DNA of 64,000 nt, from positions 1 through 64,000 of the forward strand of contig NZ_CP061379.1 in the NCBI RefSeq assembly GCF_015624505.1, read 5' to 3'. This DNA is from Bradyrhizobium commune. Lineage in GTDB: Bacteria > Pseudomonadota > Alphaproteobacteria > Rhizobiales > Xanthobacteraceae. Numbering within the stretch: position 1 is the first letter of the stretch; the number at the start of each line of letters is the position of its first letter. The translations under genes were made by a program, and so were the position numbers. The notes beneath the pieces were generated by a model that was not told the origin of the DNA, made no database searches, and saw nothing but the letters and a program-made list of their open reading frames with translations. Of this stretch, positions 27,889 to 37,317 are shown in pieces.

Positions 27889-29382
27889 TTACACCCCCGC
27901 CATCATCACGTATTTGATCTCGACATATTCTTCCATGCCGTGACGCGAGCCTTCGCGTCCGAGGCCGCTTTCCTTGACGCCGCCGAAGGGGGCGACTTCG
28001 GTGGTGATCAGGCCGGTGTTGACGCCGACCATGCCGGATTCCAGCGCTTCGGCGACACGCCAGACGCGGCCGAGATCGCGGGAATAGAAGTAGGACGCCA
28101 GGCCGAACGGCGAGGCGTTGCACATCGCGATCACATCGGCTTCGTCCTTGAAGCGGATCACCGGCGCGAGCGGACCGAAGGTCTCTTCCTGCGACACCAG
28201 CGAGTCCGACTTGACGTCGGCAAGCACGGTCGGCTCGAAGAAGGAGCGGCCGAGCTCGCTGCGCTTGCCGCCGGTGACGATCCTTGCGCCGTGCTTCACG
28301 GCGTCCGCGATATGGCGCTCGACCTTGTCGACCGCCTTCATGTTGATCAGCGGGCCTTGCGTCACGCCGCTCTCGGTGCCGTCGCCGATCTTCATTGCCG
28401 CGACCTTCTTCGAGAGTTTCTGCACGAACTCGTCGTAGATCCTGTCCTGGGCGTAGATGCGGTTGGCGCAGACGCAGGTCTGGCCCATGTTGCGGTATTT
28501 CGAGACGATCGCGCCTTCGACCGCCGCGTCGATGTCGGCGTCGTCGAACACCACGAACGGTGCATTGCCGCCGAGCTCGAGGCCGAGCCGCTTCACGCCG
28601 ACCGAGGCCTGCCGGTAGAGGATCTTGCCGACCGCGGTCGAGCCAGTGAAGCCGACGAAGCGCACCGCAGGGTGTTCGCACAGCACCTTGCCGATCGGCG
28701 GCGCATCGCCGGTGATGATGTTGAGCACGCCCTTGGGGATGCCGGCCTTCTCGGCGAGCACGGCCAGCGCCAGCGCCGACAGCGGCGTTTCATTGGCGGG
28801 CTTCAGCACCACGGTGCAGCCGGCCGCGAGCGCTGGCGACACCTTGCGCGTGATCATCGAGTTCGGGAAGTTCCACGGGGTGATGGCGCCGCAGACGCCA
28901 ATCGGCTGCTTGATCGCGAGCAGTCGCGCATCGGGCCGCTGGCTCGGAATGGTCTCGCCATAGACGCGGCGGGCCTCCTCCGCGAAAAACTCGATATAGG
29001 CGGCGCCGATATCGACCTCACCGAGTGCCTCGGAGAGTGGCTTGCCCTGCTCGGAGGTCAGGATCAGCGCAAGATCCTCGCGGTTGGCGGTGATCAGCTC
29101 GAACCATTTGCGCAAGATGTTGGAGCGCTGCTTGGCGGTGTGCTTGGCCCAGGCCGGAAACGCGCGCTGGGCGGCCTCGACCGCCCTGGTCGTATCGTCG
29201 GCACCGAGCTGCGGAACCTTTGCGAGCTCGACGCCGGTGGCGGGATTGTTGACCGCGAAGACCGGCGTCCCGACCCAGGCGCCGTCGATGTAGCAGGCCT
29301 CTCTCAGAAGCGATGGGTCCTTCAGCCGATCGCGCAAGGTTGAGGTGGCGTGCTGGGCGCGTGCGGCGGCGGTCGGGGTCAT
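27889..29382 (-). CDS. gabD: NAD(P)-dependent succinate-semialdehyde dehydrogenase
   Basis: An aldehyde dehydrogenase of the succinate-semialdehyde / glutarate-semialdehyde subgroup, 497 residues. It oxidises succinate semialdehyde to succinate in GABA catabolism. PWNFPNSMITRKVSPALAAG, the nucleotide motif FTGSTAVGK, the general-base Glu in LELGGNAPF and the catalytic Cys in GQTCVCANRIYAQ are all present. ATG 29382 is chosen because the N-terminal extension upstream is not conserved-looking. The family name is confident, but glutarate semialdehyde is an alternative substrate. No gabT is adjacent. Confidence 0.9.
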   Translation of the reverse strand: MTPTAAARAQHATSTLRDRLKDPSLLREACYIDGAWVGTPVFAVNNPATGVELAKVPQLGADDTTRAVEAAQRAFPAWAKHTAKQRSNILRKWFELITANREDLALILTSEQGKPLSEALGEVDIGAAYIEFFAEEARRVYGETIPSQRPDARLLAIKQPIGVCGAITPWNFPNSMITRKVSPALAAGCTVVLKPANETPLSALALAVLAEKAGIPKGVLNIITGDAPPIGKVLCEHPAVRFVGFTGSTAVGKILYRQASVGVKRLGLELGGNAPFVVFDDADIDAAVEGAIVSKYRNMGQTCVCANRIYAQDRIYDEFVQKLSKKVAAMKIGDGTESGVTQGPLINMKAVDKVERHIADAVKHGARIVTGGKRSELGRSFFEPTVLADVKSDSLVSQEETFGPLAPVIRFKDEADVIAMCNASPFGLASYFYSRDLGRVWRVAEALESGMVGVNTGLITTEVAPFGGVKESGLGREGSRHGMEEYVEIKYVMMAGV

Positions 29383-29494
29383 GGCGTTGCTCCTGAGGGC
29401 ACGATCGGATCGGCCCGGAATATAGGGACAGACGGCGTGCAATGCACCGTCCCGCAACGCACATCTGCCGGGAGCTAAACTGGGAGCGAAATGG

Positions 29495-29815
29495 TTACGC
29501 CGCGCCGCTCATATAGGTCTCGCGCCGGCCGATCATGCGCTCGGCGGCCGCCTTGGCGTCGGCCTTCGAGGAGGTCGCGCAGGTCCGGTATTCGAGAGCG
29601 GGCGCGTCGGACGTATCGCGGCGGCCGAACCACGACTTCGAGCCGACCGGCAGCAGCGCTAGCGATTGCGCCAGATTGTCCACCGCGCCGAAGGAATAGA
29701 GCGCGCCGGTGCCGGCGATCCGGACCTCATAAATGCCGGGCGCGATCGGCGCCTCGAGATTGTCGCCCCGTCCGGGACGGGGATAGCGCTTCCATTCGCT
29801 CCAGGTCGAAATCAT
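29495..29815 (-). CDS. Small protein with degenerate GIY-YIG-like pattern
   Basis: A 106-residue protein of unknown function. PGIYEVRIAGTGALYSFG places GIY at 27-29 and YSFG at 40-43, the ten-residue spacing seen between the two halves of a GIY-YIG nuclease motif, and a Glu lies in AAAERMIG (about 92). The usual Arg after YIG is not obvious (DNLAQSL), so activity is doubtful. It has a plausible GAGGGG ribosome-binding sequence. It lies between the semialdehyde dehydrogenase and a divergent hydrolase, in no visible operon. Confidence 0.7.
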   Translation of the reverse strand: MISTWSEWKRYPRPGRGDNLEAPIAPGIYEVRIAGTGALYSFGAVDNLAQSLALLPVGSKSWFGRRDTSDAPALEYRTCATSSKADAKAAAERMIGRRETYMSGAA

Positions 29816-30154
29816 CTCGGGTCCCCTCGCGGCCGGTGGGCGGCCGCAAAATTTGCATCAAGTCTTAGCGTCAGCCGCCGACTGGGCCGAGTGCTGAACG
29901 CCGCAACGCACAAAATGTTTCAAGTGCTCCAAACGCTCGAAACATATCGCCGGAGCCCATCCGCGGTCACGGCGAAGTGCGGCCACCCACCGCAGATTGC
30001 GATGAAGTGTTGCAGTTCAGTCGTCCTGCGCGGGCCACGAGCCGTCAAGTCACGACATCGCGACCGAAGCGTGCGCATCGCCACGCTTGCCGCGCGGCGG
30101 GTGCGGGAGGACAATCGATCGCTTCCAACAATAATCAAACCGGAGGAAACGCGT
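29816..30154. other. Intergenic region between divergent genes, no gene seen
   Basis: This 339-bp stretch should carry the promoters of the flanking divergent genes. The only structure noted is an inverted pair TGTTTC (29916-29921) and GAAACA (29939-29944), separated by 17 bp, which could be an operator. A strong GGAGGAAAC ribosome-binding sequence ends the region at the downstream hydrolase. I see no RNA gene. Confidence 0.5.
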
Positions 30155-31348
30155 ATGCAAAGCCAAGCCCAGATCGATCAGGTGCTGCGCAAGACGAGTG
30201 ACGCCAAGGAGATTCCCGGCGTCGTCGCCATCGCCGCCAGCGGTAACGACGTGCTGTATCAGGGCGCGTTCGGCAAGCGCGATCTGTCGAAGCCGGATGC
30301 GATGACAGTGGACAGCGTGTTCTGGATCGCCTCGATGACGAAGGCGGTGACATCAGCCGGTGCCATGCAGCTGGTCGAGCAAGGCAAGCTCTCGCTGGAC
30401 AAGCCGATCGGCGAGGTGCTGCCCGATCTCGCCAAGCCACAGGTGCTCGAAGGCTTCGACGCCAAGGGCGCGCCGAAGCTGCGACCGGCGAAGGGCGCGA
30501 TCACGCTCCGCCAGCTCATGACCCACACCGCCGGCTTCTGCTACGACATGTGGAACGGCGAATTTGCCACCTATCTGGAGAAAACCGGCACCCCCGGGAT
30601 CATCACCTGCCAGAACGCCGCGCTGAAGACGCCGATCATGACCGATCCCGGCACGCGCTGGGAATACGGCACCAACATCGACTTCGTCGGCAAGGCGGTG
30701 GAGGCGGCCAGCGGCAAGAAGCTCGATGCCTATCTGCGCGACAATCTCTTTGCGCCGCTCGGAATGTCTGACACCGCCTTCAAGATCACCGACAATATGC
30801 GCAAGCGGCTGGTCGGCATGCATGCACGCGGCGAGGACGGCCAGCTTGCTGCGATCCCGTTCGAGCTGGAGCAGAATCCGGAATTCCACATGGGTGGCGG
30901 TGGCCTCTATTCGACCGCGGGCGACTATATCAAGTTCACCCGGATGATCCTGAACAAGGGCCGCGGCAACGGCAACCAGGTGCTCAAGGCCGAGACGGTC
31001 GCCATGATGGGACAGAACCAGATGGGCGACCTCAACATGACCAAGCTAAAGACGGCCGCGCCGATCTACACCAACGACGTCGATCTCTATCCGGAGCAGG
31101 CCAAGAAGTGGGGCCTCAGCTTCATGATCAACACCGCCAAGACCGCGGAGGGCCGCAGCGCCGGCAGCCTCGCCTGGGCGGGCCTTGCCAACACCTATTA
31201 CTGGATCGACCCGGCGCGCGACGTCACCGGCGTGATCCTGATGCAGCTGTTGCCGTTCGCGGATGGCAAGTGCCTCGAGGCCTTCGCGGGATTCGAACGC
31301 GGCGTGTATGCCGGGCTCGATGCGGGGGCCGGGAAGAAGGCGGCGTGA
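30155..31348 (+). CDS. Serine hydrolase, beta-lactamase/esterase fold, cytoplasmic type
   Basis: A 397-residue hydrolase of the EstB-like class C beta-lactamase fold, without a signal peptide, so probably cytoplasmic. The catalytic Ser and Lys lie in SMTK at 60-63, and WEYGTNIDFVG near 169-179 supplies the Tyr motif. GGGGLYSTAGDYIKFTRMIL and a SLAWAGLANTYYWIDP stretch fit esterases of this family. ATG 30155 follows GGAGGAAAC; a longer in-frame extension to 29666 would run antisense through the small GIY-YIG-like gene. The substrate is unknown. Confidence 0.92.
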   Translation: MQSQAQIDQVLRKTSDAKEIPGVVAIAASGNDVLYQGAFGKRDLSKPDAMTVDSVFWIASMTKAVTSAGAMQLVEQGKLSLDKPIGEVLPDLAKPQVLEGFDAKGAPKLRPAKGAITLRQLMTHTAGFCYDMWNGEFATYLEKTGTPGIITCQNAALKTPIMTDPGTRWEYGTNIDFVGKAVEAASGKKLDAYLRDNLFAPLGMSDTAFKITDNMRKRLVGMHARGEDGQLAAIPFELEQNPEFHMGGGGLYSTAGDYIKFTRMILNKGRGNGNQVLKAETVAMMGQNQMGDLNMTKLKTAAPIYTNDVDLYPEQAKKWGLSFMINTAKTAEGRSAGSLAWAGLANTYYWIDPARDVTGVILMQLLPFADGKCLEAFAGFERGVYAGLDAGAGKKAA

Positions 31349-31375
31349 GAGCCGCGTCTTTCACCACACGACGAC

Positions 31376-31477
31376 TGTCATCCCCCGCGAAAGCGGGGGA
31401 TCCAGTACGCCGCGGCTTCTCGATGAGCCACTGACGTCTCGGAATACTGGATCGCCTGATCAAGCTCGCAATGACGG
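31376..31477. repeat. Palindromic intergenic element, TCATCCCCCGCGAAAGCG family
   Basis: It begins with the hairpin ATCCCCCGCGAAAGCGGGGGAT, followed by CCAGTA, and ends with TACTGGATCGCCTGATCAAG continuing CTCGCAATGACGG. The outer parts are inverted relative to each other. It lies between convergent genes. Confidence 0.85.
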
Positions 31478-31491
31478 GGAGAGAGGCGGTC

Positions 31492-32493
31492 CTAGACCGT
31501 CAGCCCGCGCTGCTGGGCCAGCTCCTTCAGCGAGACCTGCGGCCGCGCACCGATGTGCTGGATCACTTCGGCGGCCGCGAGCGCACCGAGCTCGCCACAC
31601 TGCTTGTGCGACAGGTCGCGCGCGAGGCCGTACAGGAAGCCGGCCGCGAAGAGATCGCCGGCGCCAGTGGTATCCACCAGTTGCGCGATCGGCGAAGCCG
31701 GAGCCGCGACGGCATCCGTCGGCGTCACGACCACGCAGCCCTTTTCGCTGCGGGTGACAACGCCGAGCTTGACGTCGCTGCGCAGCTGCTTGAGCGCGGT
31801 GTCGAAGTCGGACGTCTCGTAGAGCGAGTGCAGCTCCGACTCGTTGGCGAACACGATGTCGGCAGTGCCGTTGCGCATCAGCCCAAGGAATTCGTCGCGG
31901 TAGCGGCCGACGCAGAAGGAGTCCGACAGCGTCAGCGCCACTTTGCGGCCGGCCTCGTGAGCAATCTTGGAGGCCTTGAGGAAGGCTTCCTTGGCGCCCG
32001 GCGGATCCCAGAGATAGCCTTCAAGATAGACGATCTTGGCGGCCGCGATCTCGGCCGGATCGATATCGGCAGGGGACAGATCCTGCGCGGCACCGAGATA
32101 GGTGTTCATGGTGCGCTCGCCGTCGCCCGTGACCAGGATGTAGGAGCAGCCGGTCGCGGGACCGTCCTTGGCGGCAGGCGTGTTGAAGGCGACGCCGGCG
32201 GCGCGGATGTCGTGGACATAGAGCTTGCCGATCTGGTCGTCCTTGACCTTGCCGACATAGGCGGCGCGGGCGCCCAGGCTGCCGATGCCGACAATGGTGT
32301 TGGCGGCAGATCCCCCCGAGACTTCGGTGGCCGGACCCATGTCGTTGTAGATGGCGGCGGCCCGCGCCTCGTCGATCAGGGACATGCTGCCCTTGGTCAT
32401 GCCGTGCTTGGCGAGGAAAGCTTCGTCGGTCTTGACCAGCACGTCGAACAGCGCGTTGCCGATCCCGAGAACGTCATATTTCACGTCAGCCAT
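31492..32493 (-). CDS. PfkB-family carbohydrate kinase, probable adenosine kinase
   Basis: A 333-residue ribokinase-fold kinase. The N-terminal GGSAANTIVGIGSLG is PfkB signature 1. The C-terminal DTTGAGDLFAAGFLYGLARDL is signature 2, with the catalytic Asp and anion-hole GAGD. The overall form (VLGIGNALFDVLV, FANESELHSLY) fits the adenosine kinase branch, which would recover adenosine as AMP. Other nucleoside or sugar substrates are possible. It is divergent from murJ. Confidence 0.9.
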   Translation of the reverse strand: MADVKYDVLGIGNALFDVLVKTDEAFLAKHGMTKGSMSLIDEARAAAIYNDMGPATEVSGGSAANTIVGIGSLGARAAYVGKVKDDQIGKLYVHDIRAAGVAFNTPAAKDGPATGCSYILVTGDGERTMNTYLGAAQDLSPADIDPAEIAAAKIVYLEGYLWDPPGAKEAFLKASKIAHEAGRKVALTLSDSFCVGRYRDEFLGLMRNGTADIVFANESELHSLYETSDFDTALKQLRSDVKLGVVTRSEKGCVVVTPTDAVAAPASPIAQLVDTTGAGDLFAAGFLYGLARDLSHKQCGELGALAAAEVIQHIGARPQVSLKELAQQRGLTV

Positions 32494-32618
32494 TCACCTT
32501 GATCCTGTTGCCGGATTGCGATCCCTGCGGAAATCCGCTTCCTGTCGGCTTGAAATCTTGACTCGCGGCCTATCACGACCGGCCCTCCACGGGCAAGCAA
32601 CGGTATTATGTACGTCCG

Positions 32619-34151
32619 ATGATCCGCTCTTTCCTGACAGTTTCGACGGGAACACTGGCCTCGCGGCTGCTGGGCTTTGCCCGCGATTCACTGATTGCCG
32701 CACTGTTGGGCACGGGCGCGGTGGCGGACGCATTCCTGGCGGCGTTCCAGCTCGTCAATGTGGTGCGGCGGCTGCTCAGCGAAGGGGCGCTGAACGCGGC
32801 GCTGATCCCGGCCTGGCTGCGCGTCCGTGACCGTGATGGAGAGGCCGCCGCTTCCGCCTTCGCGGGACGCGTGCTCGGCACGGTCAGCGTGGCGCTGATC
32901 GCGATCTCGATCGTGATTGCGCTCGTCATGCCACTGATCATCACGGTCATCGCGCCCGGCTTTCTCGGCAGCCACACGCTCGATCTCGCCGCCGACAATG
33001 CGCGGCTGATGCTGCCCTATCTCGCCTTTGCCGGCCCCGTCACGGTCCTGATGGGATTGCTCAACGCGCAGGGGCGATTTGCGCTCACCGCGTTTTCGCC
33101 GCTGCTATTCAACATCGCCCTAATCGCTGCGATCGCGGCGCTGCTCCTCTCGCATGCCGATGCCACCCTCGCCGCGTGGACGCTGGCCGCGACCGTGGGC
33201 GTCGCCGGCCTGCTGCAACTGCTGATGCTGCTGTCGCAGCGAAGCGCAGGCCTTGCGACACCGTTGCGCGTCAACTTCGACAAGGAGATGCGCGGCTTCT
33301 TTGCCAAGGCGATCCCCGGCATGATCGCCAGCTCTGGCCCGCAATGGCTGATGGTGGCCGGCGCCATCATCGCCTCGGCGACACCGTCCGCCGTGTCATG
33401 GCTCTATTTCGCCAACCGCCTGATCGAGCTGCCACTCGGCATCGTCGGCGTCGCCATGGGCACGGTGCTGGTGCCGGAGCTGACGCGCGCGGTCTCTGGC
33501 GGCGACCGTGACGCGGTGGCGCATGCGGAATCGCGTGCGCTGGAACTTGCCACCGGGCTCGCGCTGCCGGCAACGCTCGGCCTGATCGTGCTGGCCGAAC
33601 CGATCGTGCGGCTGTTGTTCGAGCATGGCGCGTTCGGTGCGGAAGACAGCGCGGCCACCGCGCATGCGCTGATGTGGCTGGCGCTCGGCCTGCCGGCGCA
33701 TGTGCTGATCAAGGCGCAATCGCCGGCCTTCTATGCCCGCAGCGACACCATGACGCCGCTGCTCGCAACGGCCAAAGGCTTTGTGGTGGCGACCGCGCTC
33801 GCTGTCGTGCTCGGGCACTTCTATGGTGCAAGCGGGATCGCCGCGAGCATCGCGGCCGGCGCCTGGAGCAGCGCGATGTCGTTGCTTCGGAAGGACACGA
33901 GCGAATTCGGCTTCTCGGTCGATGCGACCGCGCGAAAACGGCTGCCGCGGATCGTGCTCGCCGCGGCCGCCATGGGCGCCCTGCTGTGGCTCACCGCGGG
34001 CCTCGTGCCGGCGGAAGCCCACGGCCTCATCAGGTTCATCGTGCTGGGCGTGCAGATCGCGGCCGGGACCGGCGTCTACGGCCTCCTCCTGCAATTCCTC
34101 GGCGCTGCCTCCTGGCGCGAGGCGGCTAACGCCCTGAAGCGACCCGCCTAG
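32619..34151 (+). CDS. murJ: Lipid II flippase MurJ
   Basis: MurJ (MviN) moves lipid II across the inner membrane for peptidoglycan synthesis. The 510-residue protein has about fourteen hydrophobic segments. Its start, VSTGTLASRLLGFARDSLIAALLGTG, is the family's conserved first region including the Arg residues of the central cavity, and NVVRRLLSEGALNAALIP follows. It lies directly before trpS, with 93 bp between. It fits functionally with the murA gene elsewhere in the window. Confidence 0.95.
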   Translation: MIRSFLTVSTGTLASRLLGFARDSLIAALLGTGAVADAFLAAFQLVNVVRRLLSEGALNAALIPAWLRVRDRDGEAAASAFAGRVLGTVSVALIAISIVIALVMPLIITVIAPGFLGSHTLDLAADNARLMLPYLAFAGPVTVLMGLLNAQGRFALTAFSPLLFNIALIAAIAALLLSHADATLAAWTLAATVGVAGLLQLLMLLSQRSAGLATPLRVNFDKEMRGFFAKAIPGMIASSGPQWLMVAGAIIASATPSAVSWLYFANRLIELPLGIVGVAMGTVLVPELTRAVSGGDRDAVAHAESRALELATGLALPATLGLIVLAEPIVRLLFEHGAFGAEDSAATAHALMWLALGLPAHVLIKAQSPAFYARSDTMTPLLATAKGFVVATALAVVLGHFYGASGIAASIAAGAWSSAMSLLRKDTSEFGFSVDATARKRLPRIVLAAAAMGALLWLTAGLVPAEAHGLIRFIVLGVQIAAGTGVYGLLLQFLGAASWREAANALKRPA

Positions 34152-34244
34152 CCCGACCTCGGCGCTCGGGACCATCGAATTACCCTTGACGGGGCAGCCC
34201 CGCTGTTGGAAACGACGGCCCGAATACCCTAGGGAACACTTGCC

Positions 34245-35297
34245 ATGCCATTCGTTGAACGGGTCTTTTCGGGCGTCCAGCCGACCGGCAATCTGCATCT
34301 CGGCAACTATCTCGGCGCGATCGTCAACTTCGTGAAGATGCAGGAAACTCACAACTGCATCTATTGCGTCGTCGACATGCACGCGATCACGCAGGGCGTG
34401 GACGTCTGGGGCGGCCCGGCCGAACTCGCGCGCAACACCCGCGAGGTGACCGCAGCGTTCATCGCCAGCGGCATCGACCCCAAGAAGCACATCGTGTTCA
34501 ACCAGAGCCAGGTCTCCGGCCATGCCGAACTCGCCTGGATCTTCAACTGCGTCGCGCGCATGGGCTGGCTCGGCCGCATGACCCAGTTCAAGGAGAAGGC
34601 CGGCAAGGACCGCGAGAATGCGTCCGTCGGTCTGTTCGACTATCCCGTGCTGATGGCCGCCGACATCCTGCTGTACCGCGCCACCCACGTGCCGGTCGGC
34701 GAGGACCAGAAACAGCACCTCGAGCTGTCGCGCGACATCGCGCAGAAGTTCAACAACGATTTCGGCGACTCGATCCGCAGCCATGGCGCCAATGACGGCC
34801 TGTTCTTCCCGCTGCCGGAACCGCTGATCCAGGGCCCGGCAACGCGCGTGATGAGCTTGCGCGACGGCACCAAGAAGATGTCGAAGTCGGACGCATCCGA
34901 CAATTCGCGCATCAACCTCACCGACGACGCCGACACCATCGCGCAGAAGGTGCGCAAGGCGAAGACCGACCCGGAGCCGCTGCCGACCGACGAGAAGGGC
35001 CTGGAAGCGCGCCCCGAGGCCGACAATCTCGTCGGCATCTTTGCCGCGCTCTCCGGCCGCTCCAAGGCCGAGGTGCTGCGCGACTATGGCGGCGGCCAGT
35101 TCTCCAGCTTCAAGAACGCGCTGGTCGAGCTGTGCGTCACAAAGCTCTCGCCGATCGCCGGCGAGATGAAGCGCCTCGTCGCCGACCCCGGCCATATCGA
35201 CACCATCCTGAACGATGGCGCCGACCGGGCCCGCGCCATCGCCGACGAGACCATGAAGCAGAGCAAGGACATCGTCGGCTTCATCCGGCGGCGGTGA
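34245..35297 (+). CDS. trpS: Tryptophanyl-tRNA synthetase
   Basis: TrpS charges tRNA-Trp. The 350-residue class I synthetase has the HIGH-like motif HLGN at 18-21 ([16 protein letters not shown]), [30 protein letters not shown] for tryptophan and adenylate binding, and the KMSKS loop ([12 protein letters not shown]) near 210. The length is normal. It follows murJ in the same direction and precedes an Fe-S scaffold gene. Confidence 0.96.
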   Translation: MPFVERVFSGVQPTGNLHLGNYLGAIVNFVKMQETHNCIYCVVDMHAITQGVDVWGGPAELARNTREVTAAFIASGIDPKKHIVFNQSQVSGHAELAWIFNCVARMGWLGRMTQFKEKAGKDRENASVGLFDYPVLMAADILLYRATHVPVGEDQKQHLELSRDIAQKFNNDFGDSIRSHGANDGLFFPLPEPLIQGPATRVMSLRDGTKKMSKSDASDNSRINLTDDADTIAQKVRKAKTDPEPLPTDEKGLEARPEADNLVGIFAALSGRSKAEVLRDYGGGQFSSFKNALVELCVTKLSPIAGEMKRLVADPGHIDTILNDGADRARAIADETMKQSKDIVGFIRRR

Positions 35298-35446
35298 TCG
35301 CTGTCTTACCCCCCTCCAGGGGAGCGCTAACTCGCTGAAATGACAATGGAACGGCGTGCGTACCCCTTGACCGTGCGTTTGCCGTCGCCATCTGCTACTG
35401 GTGAGAGCACGCGCCGGCCTTGAACCGGCGACGTCCGGAGAAAACC

Positions 35447-36016
35447 ATGTTCATTCAAACCGAAGCCACCCCCAATCCCGCCACGCTGAAGTTCATTCCC
35501 GGCCGCGTCGTTGTCGACGGCAACCCGATGGAATTTGCCAGCCGCGAATCCGCCACCCGCTCGCCGCTCGCCGAAAAGCTGTTCGACGTGCCCGGCGTCA
35601 CCGGCGTGTTCTATGGATCGGACTTCATCACCGTGACCAAGGCGAACGGTGAATGGCAGCAGCTCAAGCCCGCGATTCTCGGCGCCATCATGGAGCACTA
35701 CATGTCCGGCGCGCCGCTGCTCGCGGACGGTGCGGCTGCGAGCGACGTTGATCTCGACGACGAGGACGAGTTCTTCGACGAGGCCGATGCCGAGACGGTC
35801 GACATGATCAAGGATCTGATCGAGACCCGCGTGCGGCCGGCAGTCGCCAATGACGGCGGCGACATCACCTTCCGCGGCTTCAAGGACGGCATCGTCTATC
35901 TCAACATGAAGGGCGCCTGCTCGGGCTGCCCGTCATCGACCGCGACGCTCCAGCACGGCATCCAGAATTTGCTGAAGCATTTCGTGCCCGACGTGGTCGA
36001 AGTCCGGCCGATGTAA
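35447..36016 (+). CDS. NifU-like Fe-S cluster scaffold/carrier (Nfu type)
   Basis: A 189-residue Nfu protein that binds a [4Fe-4S] cluster and passes it to target enzymes. The N-terminal Nfu_N domain begins MFIQTEATPNPATLKFIPG. An acidic linker (LDDEDEFFDEADAET) leads to the NifU C-terminal domain with the cluster-binding CSGC (Cys158, Cys161). ATG 35447 matches the family start. Although NifU-like, this housekeeping form is not evidence of nitrogen fixation. Confidence 0.94.
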   Translation: MFIQTEATPNPATLKFIPGRVVVDGNPMEFASRESATRSPLAEKLFDVPGVTGVFYGSDFITVTKANGEWQQLKPAILGAIMEHYMSGAPLLADGAAASDVDLDDEDEFFDEADAETVDMIKDLIETRVRPAVANDGGDITFRGFKDGIVYLNMKGACSGCPSSTATLQHGIQNLLKHFVPDVVEVRPM

Positions 36017-36023
36017 TCGGTGG

Positions 36024-36098
36024 GCGAATGGTGAGTAGCGAATGGCGAATGGCATTCCGATCGGCTAGACTGTTCGCTATTCGCCACTCGCCATTCGC
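36024..36098. repeat. 24-bp inverted repeat directly upstream of tsaB
   Basis: Arms GCGAATGGTGAGTAGCGAAT (36024-36043) continuing GGCG, and CGCTATTCGCCACTCGCCAT (36075-36094) continuing TCGC, pair with few mismatches. The right arm ends six bases before the tsaB start, and no clear ribosome-binding sequence remains outside the hairpin. Confidence 0.8.
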
Positions 36099-36104
36099 TT
36101 TTTC

Positions 36105-36797
36105 ATGCTGATCCTTGCCATCGATACCGCGCTGGAGGCGTGTGCGGCCGCCGTGCTCGACACCGACGCCGGCGAGTTGCTCGCGCAGGAGCAGCTTCTG
36201 ATGAAGCGCGGCCATGCCGAGGCGCTGATGCCGATGATTGCGCGTGTCATGCAGTCGGCAGGCCTCGCCTTCACGGCACTCGACCGCATCGCCGTGACCG
36301 TCGGACCCGGCAGCTTCACCGGACTGCGCGTCGGCATCTCCGCCGCGCGCGGCCTTGCGCTCGCAGCCAATCGGCCGGCCGTCGGACTGACGACACTGTC
36401 CGCCTACGCAGCCGCCATCATCGGCCAGAGCCAATCCGCGCCGGTGATCTCGGCGATCGATGCGCGGCACGATCACGTCTATTTCCAGATCGTCTCCGGC
36501 GATGGCAGCCAGCTGGCGCGGCCGACCGTCGCCAGCATCGACGACGCCATCGCGGCCTCGCAATTCGGCGCACCACATCTGGTCGGCAATGCCGCAAGGA
36601 TCCTCGCGGATCGCTGGCCCAAGAACGCGCCACAGCCGGTGGCCGTCGAAACACAGGCTGCACCCGACATCGGTTGGGTCGCATGGCTGGGTGCAGCCGC
36701 CGATCCCGACACCAATCCGGCGCGGCCGTTCTATCTGAAGGCGCCCGATGCCAAGCCGGCCGCACTGCCGCCCTTCGCTCAAGCCGCAAGCTCATGA
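36105..36797 (+). CDS. tsaB: tRNA threonylcarbamoyladenosine biosynthesis protein TsaB
   Basis: TsaB is the inactive ASKHA-fold partner of TsaD in making t6A37 in tRNAs that read ANN codons. The 230-residue protein shows ILAIDTALEACAAAVLD at the start, the family core GPGSFTGLRVGISAARGLALA near 65-85, and ISAIDARHDHVYFQIV. The stop overlaps the rimI start (ATGA), a common tsaB-rimI pairing. A long inverted repeat covers the ribosome-binding region. Confidence 0.94.
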   Translation: MLILAIDTALEACAAAVLDTDAGELLAQEQLLMKRGHAEALMPMIARVMQSAGLAFTALDRIAVTVGPGSFTGLRVGISAARGLALAANRPAVGLTTLSAYAAAIIGQSQSAPVISAIDARHDHVYFQIVSGDGSQLARPTVASIDDAIAASQFGAPHLVGNAARILADRWPKNAPQPVAVETQAAPDIGWVAWLGAAADPDTNPARPFYLKAPDAKPAALPPFAQAASS

Positions 36798-37279
36798 TGA
36801 GACGGTTTTGGGAATGGTGGCGCGGCGGCACCGCTTCCGTCGAGCCGGCGTCCGCGCGCGATGCCGTGCGGCTGGCGCAGCTGCACGGCGCCGCCTTTGC
36901 CCATGGCTGGGGCGAGGCCGAGTTCGAGACCATGCTCAGCGAGCGCAACACGCAGGTCGATCGCTTGCGCCTCGGGCGCAAGACGATCGGCTTTGCGGTG
37001 TCGCGGATCGGCGCGGATGAAGCGGAGATATTATCGGTCGCGGTCGATCAGACCTATCGCGGCCGCGGCCTCTCCCTCGCGCTGCTGATGACCCATCTCG
37101 GTCACCTCGCAGGACGCGGCGTGCGCACGATCTTTCTGGAGGTCGAGGAGAACAACCAGCCGGCGAGGCGGCTCTATGCGAGAGGTGGATTCGTGGTGGT
37201 CGGACGCCGCGAACGCTACTATAAGCAGCCGAACGGGGAACAGTTGAACGCCCTTCTGATGCGACGTGACTTGTCGTAA
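36794..37279 (+). CDS. rimI: Ribosomal-protein-alanine N-acetyltransferase RimI
   Basis: A 161-residue GNAT enzyme; RimI acetylates the N-terminus of ribosomal protein S18. The acetyl-CoA site is VAVDQTYRGRGLSLALLMTHL near 90-110, and the family end motif LEVEENNQPARRLYARGGFVVVGRRERYY follows. The start overlaps the tsaB stop by four bases; ATG 36797 is a possible alternative. The N-terminal WEWWRGG segment is unusual but short. Fur follows 38 bp later. Confidence 0.92.
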   Translation: MMRRFWEWWRGGTASVEPASARDAVRLAQLHGAAFAHGWGEAEFETMLSERNTQVDRLRLGRKTIGFAVSRIGADEAEILSVAVDQTYRGRGLSLALLMTHLGHLAGRGVRTIFLEVEENNQPARRLYARGGFVVVGRRERYYKQPNGEQLNALLMRRDLS

Positions 37280-37317
37280 TATTGATGGCAGAAATCGCCC
37301 CGTCAGACGGAAACGAT

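Noticed and set aside
35408..35440. tRNA T-arm-like sequence upstream of the Nfu gene (minus strand GCCGG-TTCAAGG-CCGGC)
   Set aside because: No matching acceptor, D or anticodon arms lie at the right distances, so a tRNA gene is not supported. It could be chance or an old fragment.
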